Notes: generated by a model not told the origin, from the letters alone. 64,000 bases of DNA from Trichobilharzia regenti (GCA_944472135.2 OX235262.1:83984903-84048902); one strand, 5' to 3'; positions 21,327 to 31,985 are shown, counted from the first letter of the stretch. Translations and numbers: made by a program.

Positions 21327-22189
21327 AATTTCATCTTCCTTTTTTTATCGATATTTATTGATATTATGTATGTATGCGTAAAAATTTAAAAAAAAAATAG
21401 GTAACAGTTGGTCAGTAAGTTTTCTATAGTCCTCTATAAAGTTTGTATGAAGCTTGCTTCCTTTTGCGTTTTTCCGTTGTCTTGTCGTATATACATCATA
21501 AATATTCGTGTTTATCGATTTATGCTCACTGATCTTTCCTCTTCTATTGTATTTCTTTCAAACGGGCATTGAATATTTCGACTAAATTGGCGAATACATT
21601 ATTGCGCGTTATGTATGTAGGCGTCATATTGGATTCAGTAGTACAAAAAAAGAAGAAGAAGGAAGAGATTTGCACGATAGAACAGAGGTAATCATTTCTT
21701 CATGGATAATCACCATCCAGGCATTAATGAAAAAAAAAACATAGTTCAGCGAAGAGTCTCTTTTCGGCGCCGAATTCATTTTCTTCGCTGCACAATCGCA
21801 AATATATAAGACAGTTATTTTGTATGCATGTGTAAATTAAGTTTGTCAAACAAAATACAATTGGTTATGGTTATTTTAACCAGACAGGTGAAGATTGGTA
21901 ATTCGATTTACGTAATACAAAATCAGTCAAGAAAATTAGGTGTTAATGAAATTAGGGTAGTAACAAAGGTGATGAGTTGTCACAATCAGTTGTTTAAAGA
22001 AGTTATGCTATAATAATATGAATAGTTTGATGATTGAGTTTTACTCAGGATGCACATAGGAACAAAGTTGATAATACGAAATCACTCAAGAGTTCTAAAT
22101 GAATATAAGAGTTATAAGCAATTAAAGAGCAGGCGAACAAACAAAATTGAGTCATCAAAATCAACAAAGTTATTACCATGACAGTAGAA

Positions 22190-22400
22190 GTGGTTGAGTA
22201 ATCCATATGTCAGTTCACTTGCTGCTGAGGAGCCAGGTACATTGGTCGTCATCGCTGAAGCTCTGGCCATTCACATAGAAAACCTGGAGCTGTGCATACA
22301 AAAGAAGATTACTCAACCAACTTTGTTGATTTTCATACATTTATTCCCCTTAATGAATTTGAGCAAAGAAAGAACTACAGTTTTAGCAGAATAAAATGGT
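22190..22400 (+). pseudogene. Penelope-like element C-terminal fragment in palindrome loop
   Basis: PYVSSLAAEEPGTLVV is a decayed form of the PLE YQFTCxCGxxYIGRS block. AEALAIHIENLELCIQKK is the conserved PLE C-terminal block (AEALAI...LCxQK). The intervening GIY-YIG body is deleted. Confidence 0.65.
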
Positions 22401-22436
22401 ACCATCTTTTATTTCGTTGCCTTCTCGTCAGCTGCT
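22385..22436 (-). ncRNA. Candidate hammerhead ribozyme, family D
   Basis: On the minus strand: AGCAG, CTGACGA, GAAGGCAAC (stem II region), GAA, a 22-nt palindrome-like stem III (22391-22412, centre GGTACC), U at the cleavage position, then CTGCT. Stem I AGCAG/CTGCT is perfect. Compared with 21278-21326 both stems differ in sequence but still pair, which supports a real structure. It lies antisense just after a PLE end. Confidence 0.6.
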
Positions 22437-23328
22437 TACATGGCAAAGACATTATTAAATATATCTACAACAACAATTTTAACATACTTGCACAGAGTTC
22501 GGTTTAAACAGAAATCAATCGATCAATATACGCATACACTAAAAATATATATACATATATAAATATGCAATATTAACCACTATTCCGAACAACAATAATA
22601 ATCAAACACAATGGAAACTTTTAGCATTTCACATTCGGAGGAAAGAGAGGTGAAATTATCCAGTTACCACGGCAAAGATTTTTGATGACTCAATTTTGTT
22701 TGTTTGCCTGCTCTTTAATTGCTTATAACTCTTATATTCATTTAGAACTCTTGAGTGATTTCGTATTCTCTACTTTGTTCCTATGTGCATCCTGAGTAAA
22801 ACTCAATCATCAAACTATTCATATTATTATAGCATAACTTCTTTAAACAACTGATTGTGACAACTCATCCCCTTTGTTACTACCCTAATTTCATTAACAC
22901 CTAATTTTCTTGACTGATTTTGTATTACGTAAATCGAATTACCAATCTTCACCTGTCTGGTTAAAATAACCATAACCAATTGTATTTTGTTTGACAAACT
23001 TAATTTACACATGCATACAAAATCATTTATTATACGGCTTTTCATCAACCGCTTAAAGCCTAAAAGTAACAGAAACTGTTATGAATACAAAACATAATAT
23101 ATACTTCACATTCAATTTAACTCAAGATATTCATGAATAAAAGACAACTAATAATCTAATAACCAGAGTTCATTTATACACAGTATCATATAACAATCGA
23201 GAAGATATGTGGGTGTAAGTGAAAGTAAAATTATAACGTAAATAAGCTATTGATTATATTAGAAGTTTTGTAGTGCGCCTATATCAACTCCAATCGAAAA
23301 CTTATAACACTATTTTCAACAGTTTGCT

Positions 23329-23855
23329 TGTAGGGATTTCATTTGTTTCAGGTTCGCACACGAGTTGATATCATTTGAAGGACCACTGAGAATCAGGGAG
23401 TACTGGAAAGGTGTTTTGTCCTAGCCTGGGACTCATTGGCAGTACGCAACCTCTTCCAGAGTTCAAACACACGACTTTCCGGTTACAAGGCAAGCTCACA
23501 GACCTATCCAGCCTTAGTGATGGTATCCAATGGCCCCAAAATTTCACTTTCTGTAGATTCCTGATTTTACCGTGACCACCAACCAGTATCATCGGTGAAT
23601 ATTTGTCCACAAGCTCAGCCTAATGGGCTCCACTAATTACTACTTCTCACTAGAACTCCTGGGAACTTTATCGAAATTAAATGTCATGGATTATTGAGCC
23701 GTGTCCCAGTGACTGAATGGTCTACGAGCTTTCCTTGTAATCGGAAAGTTGGAACACCAGTGGATTCGTACTACTAAAGAGTCCCACACTAGAACGAAAC
23801 AGGTGATCACTTCTCCCTGGTTTTCGATGGCTTACAGAATTAATTCATTTAGCCA
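23329..23855. mobile_element. Family B tRNA-hammerhead unit, diverged inverted pair
   Basis: A minus copy (23329-23645, with CTTGTAGGGATTTCATTTG and TGTTTTGTCCTAGCCTGGG) is followed by a shorter plus copy (23695-23855, with GTGTCCCAGTGACTGAATGG and ACTACTAAAGAGTCCCACAC). Substitutions throughout; the hammerheads are dead. Confidence 0.75.
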
Positions 23856-23859
23856 TATT

Positions 23860-24300
23860 ATGCTTTTACACAAGCTATTTTTACCAAATATTTGCCATTG
23901 CATGAGTGAACACTGTTTTTTGATTGTTTTAGATATAATTTGCTCGATTACGTACGCTTAATTTTGTTTGAAATAATTCAAACTTCAATTTCGCTAACAG
24001 TACGTCTTCCCAAATTTTAACTCGTGAATTTTAATACAAAGTTGTTCGAATTCGGCCGTATATAGCCTTTAGCACGTTGTAGAACAGGAAGATGTGGATG
24101 CATCACCACATATTCATCGGAGTCGATTGTACGTAATGGATAAATAATGAGTCCACCTCAGTGAGTTGTGCTCAAAACTTTGGACTCAGGAATAACACAG
24201 AAATAGAGTAGAGACTTTTGGTTACCAGAACAGTGCAAGATTAATTACATTATCTTTTTGTGTACAGGGATTATGTAGAAATCTTAACATAGCAATGGCT
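23860..24300. other. No recognised feature
   Basis: AT-rich DNA, no recognised repeat. Confidence 0.4.
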
Positions 24301-24304
24301 TTTA

Positions 24305-24452
24305 TGAAGGCTTGACTGCTGAAAAGTCCCAAACTTGGACGAAACGGCTGTCCGGTATTCCCAGGTTTTCCAATAGTTTTCTAACTGATGTCAGCTCATG
24401 ATGAAATCCAGTAACGCATCAAATCCCCAAAAACCAACACTTGACTAATTTG
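24305..24452 (+). mobile_element. Family B unit, 5'-truncated (hammerhead to 3' end)
   Basis: Begins inside the hammerhead (TTGACTGCTGAAAAGTCCC) and runs to the 3' end (AGCTCATGATGAAATCC...CCAACACTTGAC). G8 is changed to A in the core (CTGAAAA). The tRNA head is absent. The start lies close to the stem I 5' strand, not at the cleavage site. Confidence 0.75.
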
Positions 24453-24654
24453 TTTGCTGAATGCTCAGTGTTACTCAGGTCGTTAGCGACTTCACCTGCG
24501 AAAACTGTCTAATCTCTCATATGGAGACTGTTGAAGATGCTCGCTTCTTAGTTCTTCATATGTGTTTGCAATCACTTCAGTGGTGAACAAGGTCAAGGAA
24601 ATAATCAGTACCAATACAACTAGTCTGGAAGTTGCTTGTTTATTTTTTAAAGCT

Positions 24655-25060
24655 AGCCGTGAGAAGATATGATATCCACTTCCTCATATCACTACATACA
24701 GACAACCACTGACATCAATTCGACTGGTACAACCAGCGTTCAAATATTAGACAGAGGAAACGATAAAAATGCTAGAGAATTTTTAGAAGGCAGCTTGGTA
24801 TTTCAGGGAATCAGAAAGAAAGAAATCTCACACACAAAGAGTCAAAGTACAAGCCAAAGAAACAATCATTTGCAATACAAGTAACCTAGAAGGTGTGAAA
24901 ACACAAAAAAACACCTAATCACGTTCAAAGTCACTGAGAGAGATGACTAATAAACTCGTGGAGAAATCTAAAATCTCACTTCAAATTGAAGTATGCGCTG
25001 AAGATGTTGCTTGGTAGGGCAATGAAAGCTTCGCAATTTAACTATCCAGTTTAGAGAACA
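24655..25060 (+). pseudogene. Penelope-like element extreme C-terminus
   Basis: A diverged match to 61385-61860: VQILDRGNDKNAREFLEGSL, then KSQSTSQRNNHLQYK and ENLEGVKTQK-like remains. HQFDWDNVQILDRG-type sequence with REFLEAW is the signature of the PLE C-terminal tail after GIY-YIG. This copy has shifts and ends near 25060. Confidence 0.7.
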
Positions 25061-25069
25061 CAACTACAT

Positions 25070-25995
25070 GAAAATTATCCACCTGAGTAACAAATCTCCA
25101 TTATATACATCTTTAGTAATGTAGACACTGTTACAGACAGAAAACGACTTAATATATCTGCATATATAAATCGTTCGCTAAACAGGATAGCAATTAAAAC
25201 AAAGAATATATATTTATTTAGACAAAAATTATTATTACTATTAAAATTTACGCACCTTTGCGTCGATTTTTTCTCCAAACATTCGAATTACTAATATGTT
25301 CTCAGTTTTTTTGTGAGAACAGAAACAACAGGGAATGATGACGCAATGTCTACATACATGAGATATTTATCTTTGATGAGTTTTAACTTGTTGCATGCAG
25401 TGAAAAATAAAAAGAGTTGATCTCTATTAAATCATATAAAAAACAAAACGAAGAGTTTTAACAACACACCTGACAAATTTGTTCATGTTTTTCTTCTTTT
25501 GTAGTCAATGTAACAGACTTCTCAAACATATGGATATTTAAGTGACTTGAATAACAGACAAACAGTGACACACGCACACACAAAATAAAACTACTTCATT
25601 AGTTTTTATAAAGCAACTTCTTAATGCATAAAAATAGTAATAATATGATAAAATAATAATGACTCTATTCTGAACAACACGTTTATATATATAGTAGAGA
25701 ATTTTCTGCTTGGTTATATCCACTACTTATTCAGAATTTTCAAACAAAACAATAGTCTGTAGTGAATCATCTGAGGGAATTACGTTCTGTCTGAAGTATG
25801 CTTCACCCCACTCACTATCAGCATATTTGTCACTTAGAACAAACCAAGAGATATGTTGAGGGCCACTCAAATTGGAGGTGAGGACAAATTCTTCTTCAGA
25901 TGGTTAAAACAAAGTATAAATGGGTGGATTTAACGCACTATACTCTTTGAAAGCTCAGGTAAACCTCTGATTTAAGCAAGCCTATATGAATTATA
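25070..25995. other. No recognised feature
   Basis: AT-rich sequence; no repeat family or coding signal recognised. Confidence 0.4.
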
Positions 25996-25999
25996 ATAC

Positions 26000-26545
26000 T
26001 AGCCGAAATAATAGTCACGATCTCCTCCATGTCACCCTGAGATCAACTCCAAACTCCTCGTTTCTCATTCGAGTTTCAATCGAGCTGTGGCCTGGAACGT
26101 GATGTCACTCGACAGTCTCCTCAACAAGTATCCGACCTACCCCCATTCAGTTCCATATATTTGTAAGCACTACCTGTTTTATCGGTTTGTTGTCAGAGTT
26201 TCTGGCCGCTAATTCTTTCTGGAAATCAAATTTTTTTTAAAGAGCCATCTAAGACAGCGTTTAATGAAAGCTTCCACTAGCCTGTCGAACTGCTTTTCAT
26301 GAAGTGCAAAGTATCTGAATCATTTACAAGAGCTGGATTTAATAGTGGTGCTGGAAATTTGATTCTTGCTCTTCATGTTAATTGCAGCAGATTTCTAAAC
26401 TGATTTCAGAATAACGAAGATTTGTCTTGCCTTTTCGATTCTGGTTTTGACATCCTCGTCAGTTACAAATGCCTGCAGCTGAGACAAAACAGATGTGAGT
26501 ATGCGATTTAAATCCGTTGCAATAATTTCATTCTTCATATAAAAT
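26000..26545 (-). pseudogene. RTE-clade retrotransposon, 3' part, decayed
   Basis: Minus-strand pieces: TDEDVKTRIEKARQIFVILKS (the GADEDVKSRIGKAR block), NWMGVGRIL, IETRMRNEEFGVDLRVTWRR. Order and spacing match the RTE 3' module. The very 3' end is missing. Upstream it grades into an unrelated AT-rich sequence. Confidence 0.7.
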
Positions 26546-26639
26546 GCATGTCTAATGGAGTTCGTATGATTACCATGGAAAAGTATTATTCTTAGGAAAC
26601 TAAGTGTGATCATTCGTCATGATGTTCAGTAGCCGTAAG

Positions 26640-27030
26640 TTGTTCTCTATCTCTGTAAAGGATAAGCTTCCCCTTCTGGCCACCTCCATGTGCATCTATC
26701 AGTTCACCTGCACTTGTCAATCAAGGTACATTGGTCGTAGTCAATGGACGCTTTCCAAACAGATACGAAAACATATTCCAGCATGGTTTTACTAAGGAGA
26801 AAGGAGGTATGTGAGAAGTTCTATTCTAGAACACCTGATCGACTTCTCTTACTCTGAAAACCCTAACGGTGATTTCAAGTACATCTACTGAATCCATTCT
26901 AACTTACTGCGTTTTCTTCGTTACAGACTTCTAAAGACAGGGGATGCCTTGGCCATTCATGACTTTAGGCCAGACCTTTGTGTACAAAAGAAGTATGTAC
27001 AATCCCTACTTCTGCCTTGACCGTAGAGAG
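26640..27030 (+). pseudogene. Penelope-like element GIY-YIG and C-terminal region
   Basis: LATSMCIYQFTCTCQSRYIGRS is the Cys-bearing lead-in and GIY-YIG centre, followed by KQIRKHIPAW (Arg and His positions), SSILEHLIDF, and DALAIHDFRPDLCVQKKY near the end. It has stops but keeps most catalytic-site residues of the nuclease. No RT upstream. Confidence 0.8.
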
Positions 27031-27034
27031 ATAG

Positions 27035-27449
27035 ACATTTATTTCATTCGTTTATTTAGCTATTCTATGTACTTTTCCCTTATTACTATTATTATTATTA
27101 TTATCACTATTATTATTACTATTCTCACTCTGAATCTTTTCCACTTGACCCACTTGTCATTTTAAACCCAAAATCGTTAATTTTTATATTTTTTATTTTT
27201 ACAATGTTGAATTCTATCTTATCAAATTCCACACCATGTTATGTAGCATTTTATATTCGTCTACTAATCCTATAATTATGTACCCCTTTCCACCTTATGT
27301 ATTATTTTATATATGACATTAATTATTTTGCGACTTGAGATTAAACTATGATTATAATCACAAATATTTTAATTGCATTTCATACTATTATTACTTCATG
27401 TATTCCCACATTTCACTTAATTCCCTCACCGGATATAATTTCTTAAAAA

Positions 27450-27450
<1 letters not shown>
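27035..27450. other. No recognised feature (simple AT-rich)
   Basis: Contains imperfect (ATT)n around 27080-27125 and otherwise no recognised repeat or gene. Confidence 0.45.
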
Positions 27451-27451
<1 letters not shown>

Positions 27452-27506
<55 letters not shown>

Positions 27507-27562
27507 ATTATACAGCTTGATAATAAATTCGTCGAAAAGAGTCTCTTCGCTGAATACTGTGT
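27452..27562 (+). mobile_element. PLE-like terminus: (TA)n followed by family E hammerhead-like motif
   Basis: A (TA)n run (27452-27495) leads into ACAATTATACAGC, then TTGATAA, TAAATTCGTC, GAA, AAGAGTCTCTT (palindromic stem III), C, GCTG. Stem I CAGC/GCTG pairs exactly. The core has C3 changed to T and G8 to A, so it should be inactive, but the layout is that of a hammerhead. The same order of (TA)n and motif occurs at 10981-11111. Confidence 0.6.
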
Positions 27563-27569
27563 TCTTAAT

Positions 27570-28250
27570 ATTCGTGGGTAAACAAGAAAACACTGTGAGT
27601 TGACAGTATCCAGTAGGATTATATCAGCCAACTGCTGGCATGAATTAAGATATCAACCTATAATAGTCACCTGTATATATAGCAGCTTCACGTCATTATT
27701 GTTCCATATAGATTTCAAAGTCCCACATAATGCGTGCCAGTTTAAGTAAGTAGTGAAATAGAAAGCCTTCTGTTAAGAAACGTTTGATGTTTCTTTGCAA
27801 AAAAGGTAGGAGAACAGTCAGCTTATGCCCAGGATTTAGTTTGTATTTAAGAAACACTCTCAAGGAGACTACTCAAGGGAAAGAGTCAAAAAAATTAGTT
27901 TAGTCAAGGTAGGCGGGACAAATATACTTAGTAGCGTTGCCTAAACTTGACAGAATATTGAAATATAGATCAACAGTAGCCTCCAAAATGCTTCTACCAC
28001 ATTCCTATATGACTCGTTTGGGACTGTTGAAAGTTTTCAATCAGGACTAAAGCACAGTTAAGAGGAAATTCTGGTAATATGTCTAAAATGAAAACTTTAC
28101 CAAGCAACCACGGTTTCAATATTCAGCCGTCTTCAAGTTTCGTACTTTATTAAATGATGGAGTAAAAACAGGTTTAAAAGGATGACTCAGAATGTTCGCA
28201 CACCTAGTCAATATAATACTTGGCACACGATCAAGACTTTGGCTATGGAT
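27570..28250. other. No recognised feature
   Basis: No repeat or coding similarity recognised. Confidence 0.4.
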
Positions 28251-28254
28251 TGAT

Positions 28255-28460
28255 TTAGGCATTTGACAGATGTGATGACCAGCTTGAATAGCGCAGTGGT
28301 AACATCTCTGACTGCAGCATTGGCTGCCACGGGTTTGATTATCATTAGGGACATGAGTTCTTTCAAGGTTTCAGATACACTTTATTAACGAGAGCCAGTT
28401 GACACGAGACCTAGGTGCGAGGTTTTCTGCCAAATGCCTCCAATCATCTAATACCAACAG
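28255..28460 (+). mobile_element. Family C tRNA-hammerhead SINE, degenerate
   Basis: CTTGAATAGCGCAGTGGTAAC is a good A-box region and GGGTTTGATTATC a mutated B-box. Downstream, TTAACGAGAGCCAGTTGACACGAGACCTAGGTG corresponds to the family C hammerhead (see 49131-49175) with core substitutions; the palindromic stem III ACCTAGGT is kept. The tail is TGCCTCCAATCATCTAATA. Confidence 0.75.
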
Positions 28461-28469
28461 TAACTCTAA

Positions 28470-28680
28470 TTCACTCTACACATACTTGTCAACAGGATCA
28501 GTGATAAACTTTCTTTAAGGAATAAACAAAAGTTTTCTTTTTAACCCTACTATACATTTGCAGCAGAAAGCGTGAGATACTATGGTCAGAAGTTAGCAAC
28601 ACAGCTTTACTTTATTTGACAAAAATAGGCAGTTATTTGTTTCCAGGCCCTTTGCCATCCACTTCTAAAATTTTTTCTTA
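28470..28680. other. No recognised feature
   Basis: Short AT-rich interval. Confidence 0.3.
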
Positions 28681-28749
28681 ATTATATGAAAGTATGGAGG
28701 ATTTAATCATGAGCTGACATCAGTTAGAGAACCACTGGAAAACCTGGGA

Positions 28750-28795
28750 GTACTGGACAGCCGTTTCGTCCTAGTTTGGGACTCCTCAGCAGTAC
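28750..28795 (-). ncRNA. Hammerhead ribozyme, family B, core intact (minus)
   Basis: Minus strand: GTACTG, CTGAGGA, GTCC-CAAACTA-GGAC, GAA, ACGGCTGT, C, CAGTAC. Stem I is six perfect pairs; stem III has one G-U. All conserved core residues are present. Confidence 0.85.
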
Positions 28796-29159
28796 GCACC
28801 CACCGGGATTCGAACCCAGGACCTTCTGGTTACAAGGCGAGCTCGTGATTAAATCCTCCATGCAATCAAACAAAATCCCTACAAAAACCAATACTTGAAA
28901 ATTAGGACGATGCTCACTAGTGACTGGCCCTATTCAGGCAGTTAACCTGGGGTTCTAATGGGAAGCCGTGACCAGTAGGGTACAGCAGGTCGAAGATGAG
29001 GCAGTAACTCATCGAAGAAGACATTGCGAAGTGGTCGCGCTATGTCGTGAATTTGCAGAAGTTAGAATTCAAGATTCATTGGATCGGGTCCCAGTGGCTT
29101 AATGTTCTGCTAGGTCACCTTGTAACCAGAAGGTCCTGGGTTCGAATCCCGGCGGGTGC

Positions 29160-29205
29160 GTACTGCTGAAGAGTCCCAAACTAGGACGAAACAGCTGTCC
29201 AGTAC
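29160..29205 (+). ncRNA. Hammerhead ribozyme, family B, fully intact (plus)
   Basis: GTACTG (29160-29165), CTGAAGA (29166-29172), stem II GTCC/GGAC (29173-29176, 29184-29187) with loop CAAACTA, GAA (29188-29190), stem III ACAGCTGT (29191-29198), cleavage-site C 29199, CAGTAC (29200-29205). Stem I is six perfect pairs. Every invariant hammerhead position is met. Stem III is perfectly self-complementary: two pairs with a four-base loop within one RNA, eight pairs in a dimer. Confidence 0.92.
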
Positions 29206-29319
29206 TCCCAGGTTTTCCAGTGGTTCTCTAACTGATGTCAGCTCATGATTAAATCCTCCATGCAATCAAACAAAATCCCTACAAAAACCAATACTTGAAA
29301 ATTTATATGAAAGTGTTTT

Positions 29320-29980
29320 TAAAAGTATATGACTCTAAATCATCTGATTTGAAAGCATATTTAAGTGATAAGACTCAATACGGAAAGAGCTATATGAAGC
29401 AATATACAATTGAAGGTAGAAGCGGGCGAACAAGCATAAATTAGAATAATCTTTCACATAAACAATTATTTTTTTAATACTTTTACTTATCCAACTACGC
29501 AAGCACAAAACTGATTCCTCTTTCCTGTGGTTTCATTCTACTTCCTGGTCATTTTTTCATCTTACGGAAATGATTCATTGTTGAACAAGTCCTCTCGCTG
29601 CTGCTTCTTTTCACCTGTGTAAGTTAACGAAACTTAGTGTTTACAAAATATGAACATACTTTATTTCTGGAAATTATATTCTTGAGAAAAAAAATTAATG
29701 CAATTAGTTATGGAGGCTGTTGGGATATAGGGTTTTTGAAAATACTCAATGCTATTCTGTTATACACACACGCACTAAAACAAAGTAGAGGAATTTGTGA
29801 ATGAGTGATTCATCGTATTTTCCCTTGTATAAATAAGATTATTCACTTACAGCATACTGATAGTTCTTTTGTTATCCCATACTGGTCACTATTCTGTGTT
29901 TATGCTAAACGATATAATAGACATAAAAGCACCGGATTCTGTTATTTGTGATACAATAATATACACTATTCGCATTATAA
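29320..29980. other. No recognised feature
   Basis: AT-rich sequence; no recognised repeat or coding signal. Confidence 0.4.
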
Positions 29981-29998
29981 AAATCGAACTTATTTATT

Positions 29999-30602
29999 AC
30001 AGGAATTCATCATGAGCTGACATCAGTAAGAGAACCATTGGAAAACCTGCAGGAAGTACTGGACAGCGGTTTCGTCCTAGTTTGGGACTCTTCAGCAGTA
30101 CGTACCCACCGCCACGGTTTGAACTCAGGTCCTTCTGATTACAAGGCGAGCTCTTAGACCATTAAGCCTCTGGGACCCAATCCAATGGCCAGCCCACGAA
30201 TTCTAACTTCTGCCAATTCACTATATAGCGCAACCGCTAAACGATGTCTTCGGCGAGTATTTGTCCTCACACCCGTTCTGCTGCGCCCTACTGGTCACGA
30301 CTTCTCATTATAACCCCAGGTAACTTCCTAACTGAATAGGGCAAGTCGCTAGTGTCGTGGATTGGCAGGAGTTAGAATTTATGCGCCACTGGGTCGGGTC
30401 CCAGAGGTTTAATAGTCTACGAGCTCGTCTTGTAACCAGAAGGTCTTGGGTTCGAACCCCACAGTGTGTGTACGTAGTGACGAAGAGTCCTAAACTAAGA
30501 AGAAACAGCTGTCCAGTACTCCCAGGTTTTTCAATGGTTCTCTAAATTATGTCAGCTCATGATGAAAATCCTGTAACCAATCAAATCCTTACGAACCAAC
30601 AC
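29999..30602. mobile_element. Family B foldback element with 15-bp target duplication
   Basis: A near full-length minus copy (29999-30352) and a plus copy (30353-30602) joined head to head. TCGAACTTATTTATT occurs at 29984-29998 and 30603-30617. Because family B normally ends ...ATACTTGAA, a few bases of the right repeat may belong to the element. The minus hammerhead is nearly intact; the plus one is damaged (GTGACGAAGAGTCCTAAACTAAGAAG). Confidence 0.85.
30056..30101 (-). ncRNA. Hammerhead ribozyme, family B, core intact with weak stem III
   Basis: Minus strand: GTACTG, CTGAAGA, GTCC/GGAC, GAA, ACCGCTGT, C, CAGTAC. Stems I and II are perfect; one base of the palindromic stem III is changed. 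Confidence 0.75.
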
Positions 30603-30689
30603 TCGAACTTATTTATTTTTGTGAAAAGTATACGCAAAAATGTGTTCAGCATTGTGTGTAGTCCGAACGCAATGAAAAGTAACGAATAG

Positions 30690-31840
30690 CATTATTCCCT
30701 TGGGTGCAAGGTGCAACACAGGGCTTCAACAACACATCTCCGCTTTGTTTTGCGAGGTACTGTCCTCTTCAGCTGGTTCCACAATTGCCTATAATCTCTC
30801 ATCTTTTTCTCGTCAAACGATCTCCCCCCCATGTCACCCTTGCACCGACTGTTGACTCATCACTTCCCATAGCGATCCCACTTGAGTGATGGAATGGACT
30901 GCGTGCAATGTCACTCAACGGTTTTCTCCTACATATTTTTAAACAGTAGGTTCTCAGTTAATTTGTTCCCATAGTTTCTTGTTACATATCCATTCTGGCC
31001 GCCCATTTGATCTTCAGTATGGAACAAGCGGAGTCAGCTTTTGGTGAAAGTCCGCAGGTGGTTGTTGGAAATCCTTTCTGTGACGCGCATGTCAAGTTTC
31101 TAACCCATATAGAAGGACCGATTTGGCATAAGTGTTGAAAATCCGCACCTTGTTTTTAATGCAGAGTGACAGCAGAAGATTTTCAAACTCGTTTCAGGTT
31201 GATGAAGGCGTATCTTGCCTTCCTGATCTTGACCTGGACATCTTCATCCGTTCTGACTGCCTGTGTTTGAAACCGTGCTTCCTGATGAGATAAATGTAGG
31301 AAGTAACCTCTTTCAAATTTCTTCCATTGATGGTGATTGGTGCTGGTTGCTGATGTTGTCGCTACTGTTCACTGGTTATCTTTATCACCACCGTCTTCTC
31401 TATGTTCAACTGGAGTCCTGTCTTTGCTGCTTGGTTTTTCAGCCAATTTTTTGTTTTTTTCATGTAAGTCTTCAAGTTTGCACGACATTAGATATATATC
31501 ATCTGGTAACCCTAGATCTTCTAGAGTACAGCGTATTCCTGTCTTCTCCCTTTCCACAGTCTGACGCATAATCCAGTCTTCCTCACTTAGCAATAGTTTT
31601 GGCGATAGTAGGCAGGTAGCCTTGTCTTACTTCTGTATTCACTTCGAACTGTTCGCTGAGTTTTCCGTCGTGGATCACTTGACACGCGGTACTGTCATAT
31701 AGCCAGCTATTGAATGAGGTTGATAAGGATTAAGGCACTGTACTTCATATTGTTGATGGAGTTTTCAAAATACTTCGCGGTCAACGCCGACTGTCGAAGG
31801 TTTTTTTGAAGTCGATGAAGTTAAAGTACAGGCAAGGTAA
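30690..31840 (-). pseudogene. RTE-clade retrotransposon, RT to 3' end, decayed
   Basis: Minus strand, from 31840 down: FNFIDFKKTFDSRR (first RT catalytic block), SEEDWIMRQTVEREKTG, then LPDDIYLMSCKLEDLHEKNK, where the expected FADD is LPDD, then the EDVQVKIRKARYAFIN block and the 3' module ending near 30700 beside CCCTTGGGTGC. Truncated before the endonuclease; frameshifted. Confidence 0.85.
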
Positions 31841-31899
31841 TGAATAGAAAAAAATTTGAAGTATGCATCTGCTATTGAATTGAATTTTTGATTTTCCCA

Positions 31900-31985
31900 T
31901 CGATTGATTGGACCGAAAACGAGTCCCAAATAGGACGAAACGCGCATCCTGGATTCCACTGCTAGCCACCATCTACCAACTATGC
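31900..31985 (+). mobile_element. Sm-alpha-type hammerhead SINE, 3' fragment
   Basis: AACGAGTCCCAAATAGGACG, AAACGCGCATCC and TGGATTCCACTGCTAGCCAC are almost exact Sm-alpha hammerhead sequence (stem II, GAA, stem III, cleavage C, stem I 3' strand). The CTGA of the core and all of the tRNA head are missing, so the copy is truncated inside the ribozyme. Confidence 0.85.

Larger units (their letters stand above)
21742..23040. mobile_element. 1.2-kb palindromic element enclosing a PLE fragment
   Basis: The arm 21820-22160 and the arm 22680-23022 are inverted copies with very few differences. The left arm continues outward to a family E terminus (21742-21800, CAGCGAAGAGTCTCTTTTC), which is missing on the right. 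The 0.5-kb loop contains a PLE C-terminal piece and a family D hammerhead. The right-arm sequence recurs alone at 36685-37112. Small open frames in the arms (21828-22013 and 22827-23048) are one sequence read twice and not evidently genes. Confidence 0.8.
28694..29302. mobile_element. Family B foldback element: two divergent hammerhead units, with target duplication
   Basis: A 609-bp unit made of a partial minus copy (28694-28850, hammerhead plus tRNA B-box region) joined tail to tail with a full plus copy (to 29302). The ends are inverted repeats (TGGAGGATTTAATCATGAGC on the left). It is flanked by TTATATGAAAGT at 28682-28693 and 29303-29314, an exact 12-bp duplication, so the inverted pair inserted as one unit. 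The plus copy is close to the 12117-12590 insertion, including TTAATGTTCTGCTAGGTCACC. No protein. Confidence 0.9.

Noticed and set aside
21828..23048. Similar small open frames at 21828-22013, 22827-23048 and 36837-37040 as a conserved gene
   Set aside because: They are the same palindrome-arm sequence three times, lying after PLE C-termini; the similarity is repeat identity, not evidence for a gene.
24460..24640. Inverted partner of the PLE tail at 24655, as at 61250-61385
   Set aside because: A few words such as CTCAGGTCGTTAGCGAC looked promising, but no consistent inverted alignment to 24655-25060 could be followed.
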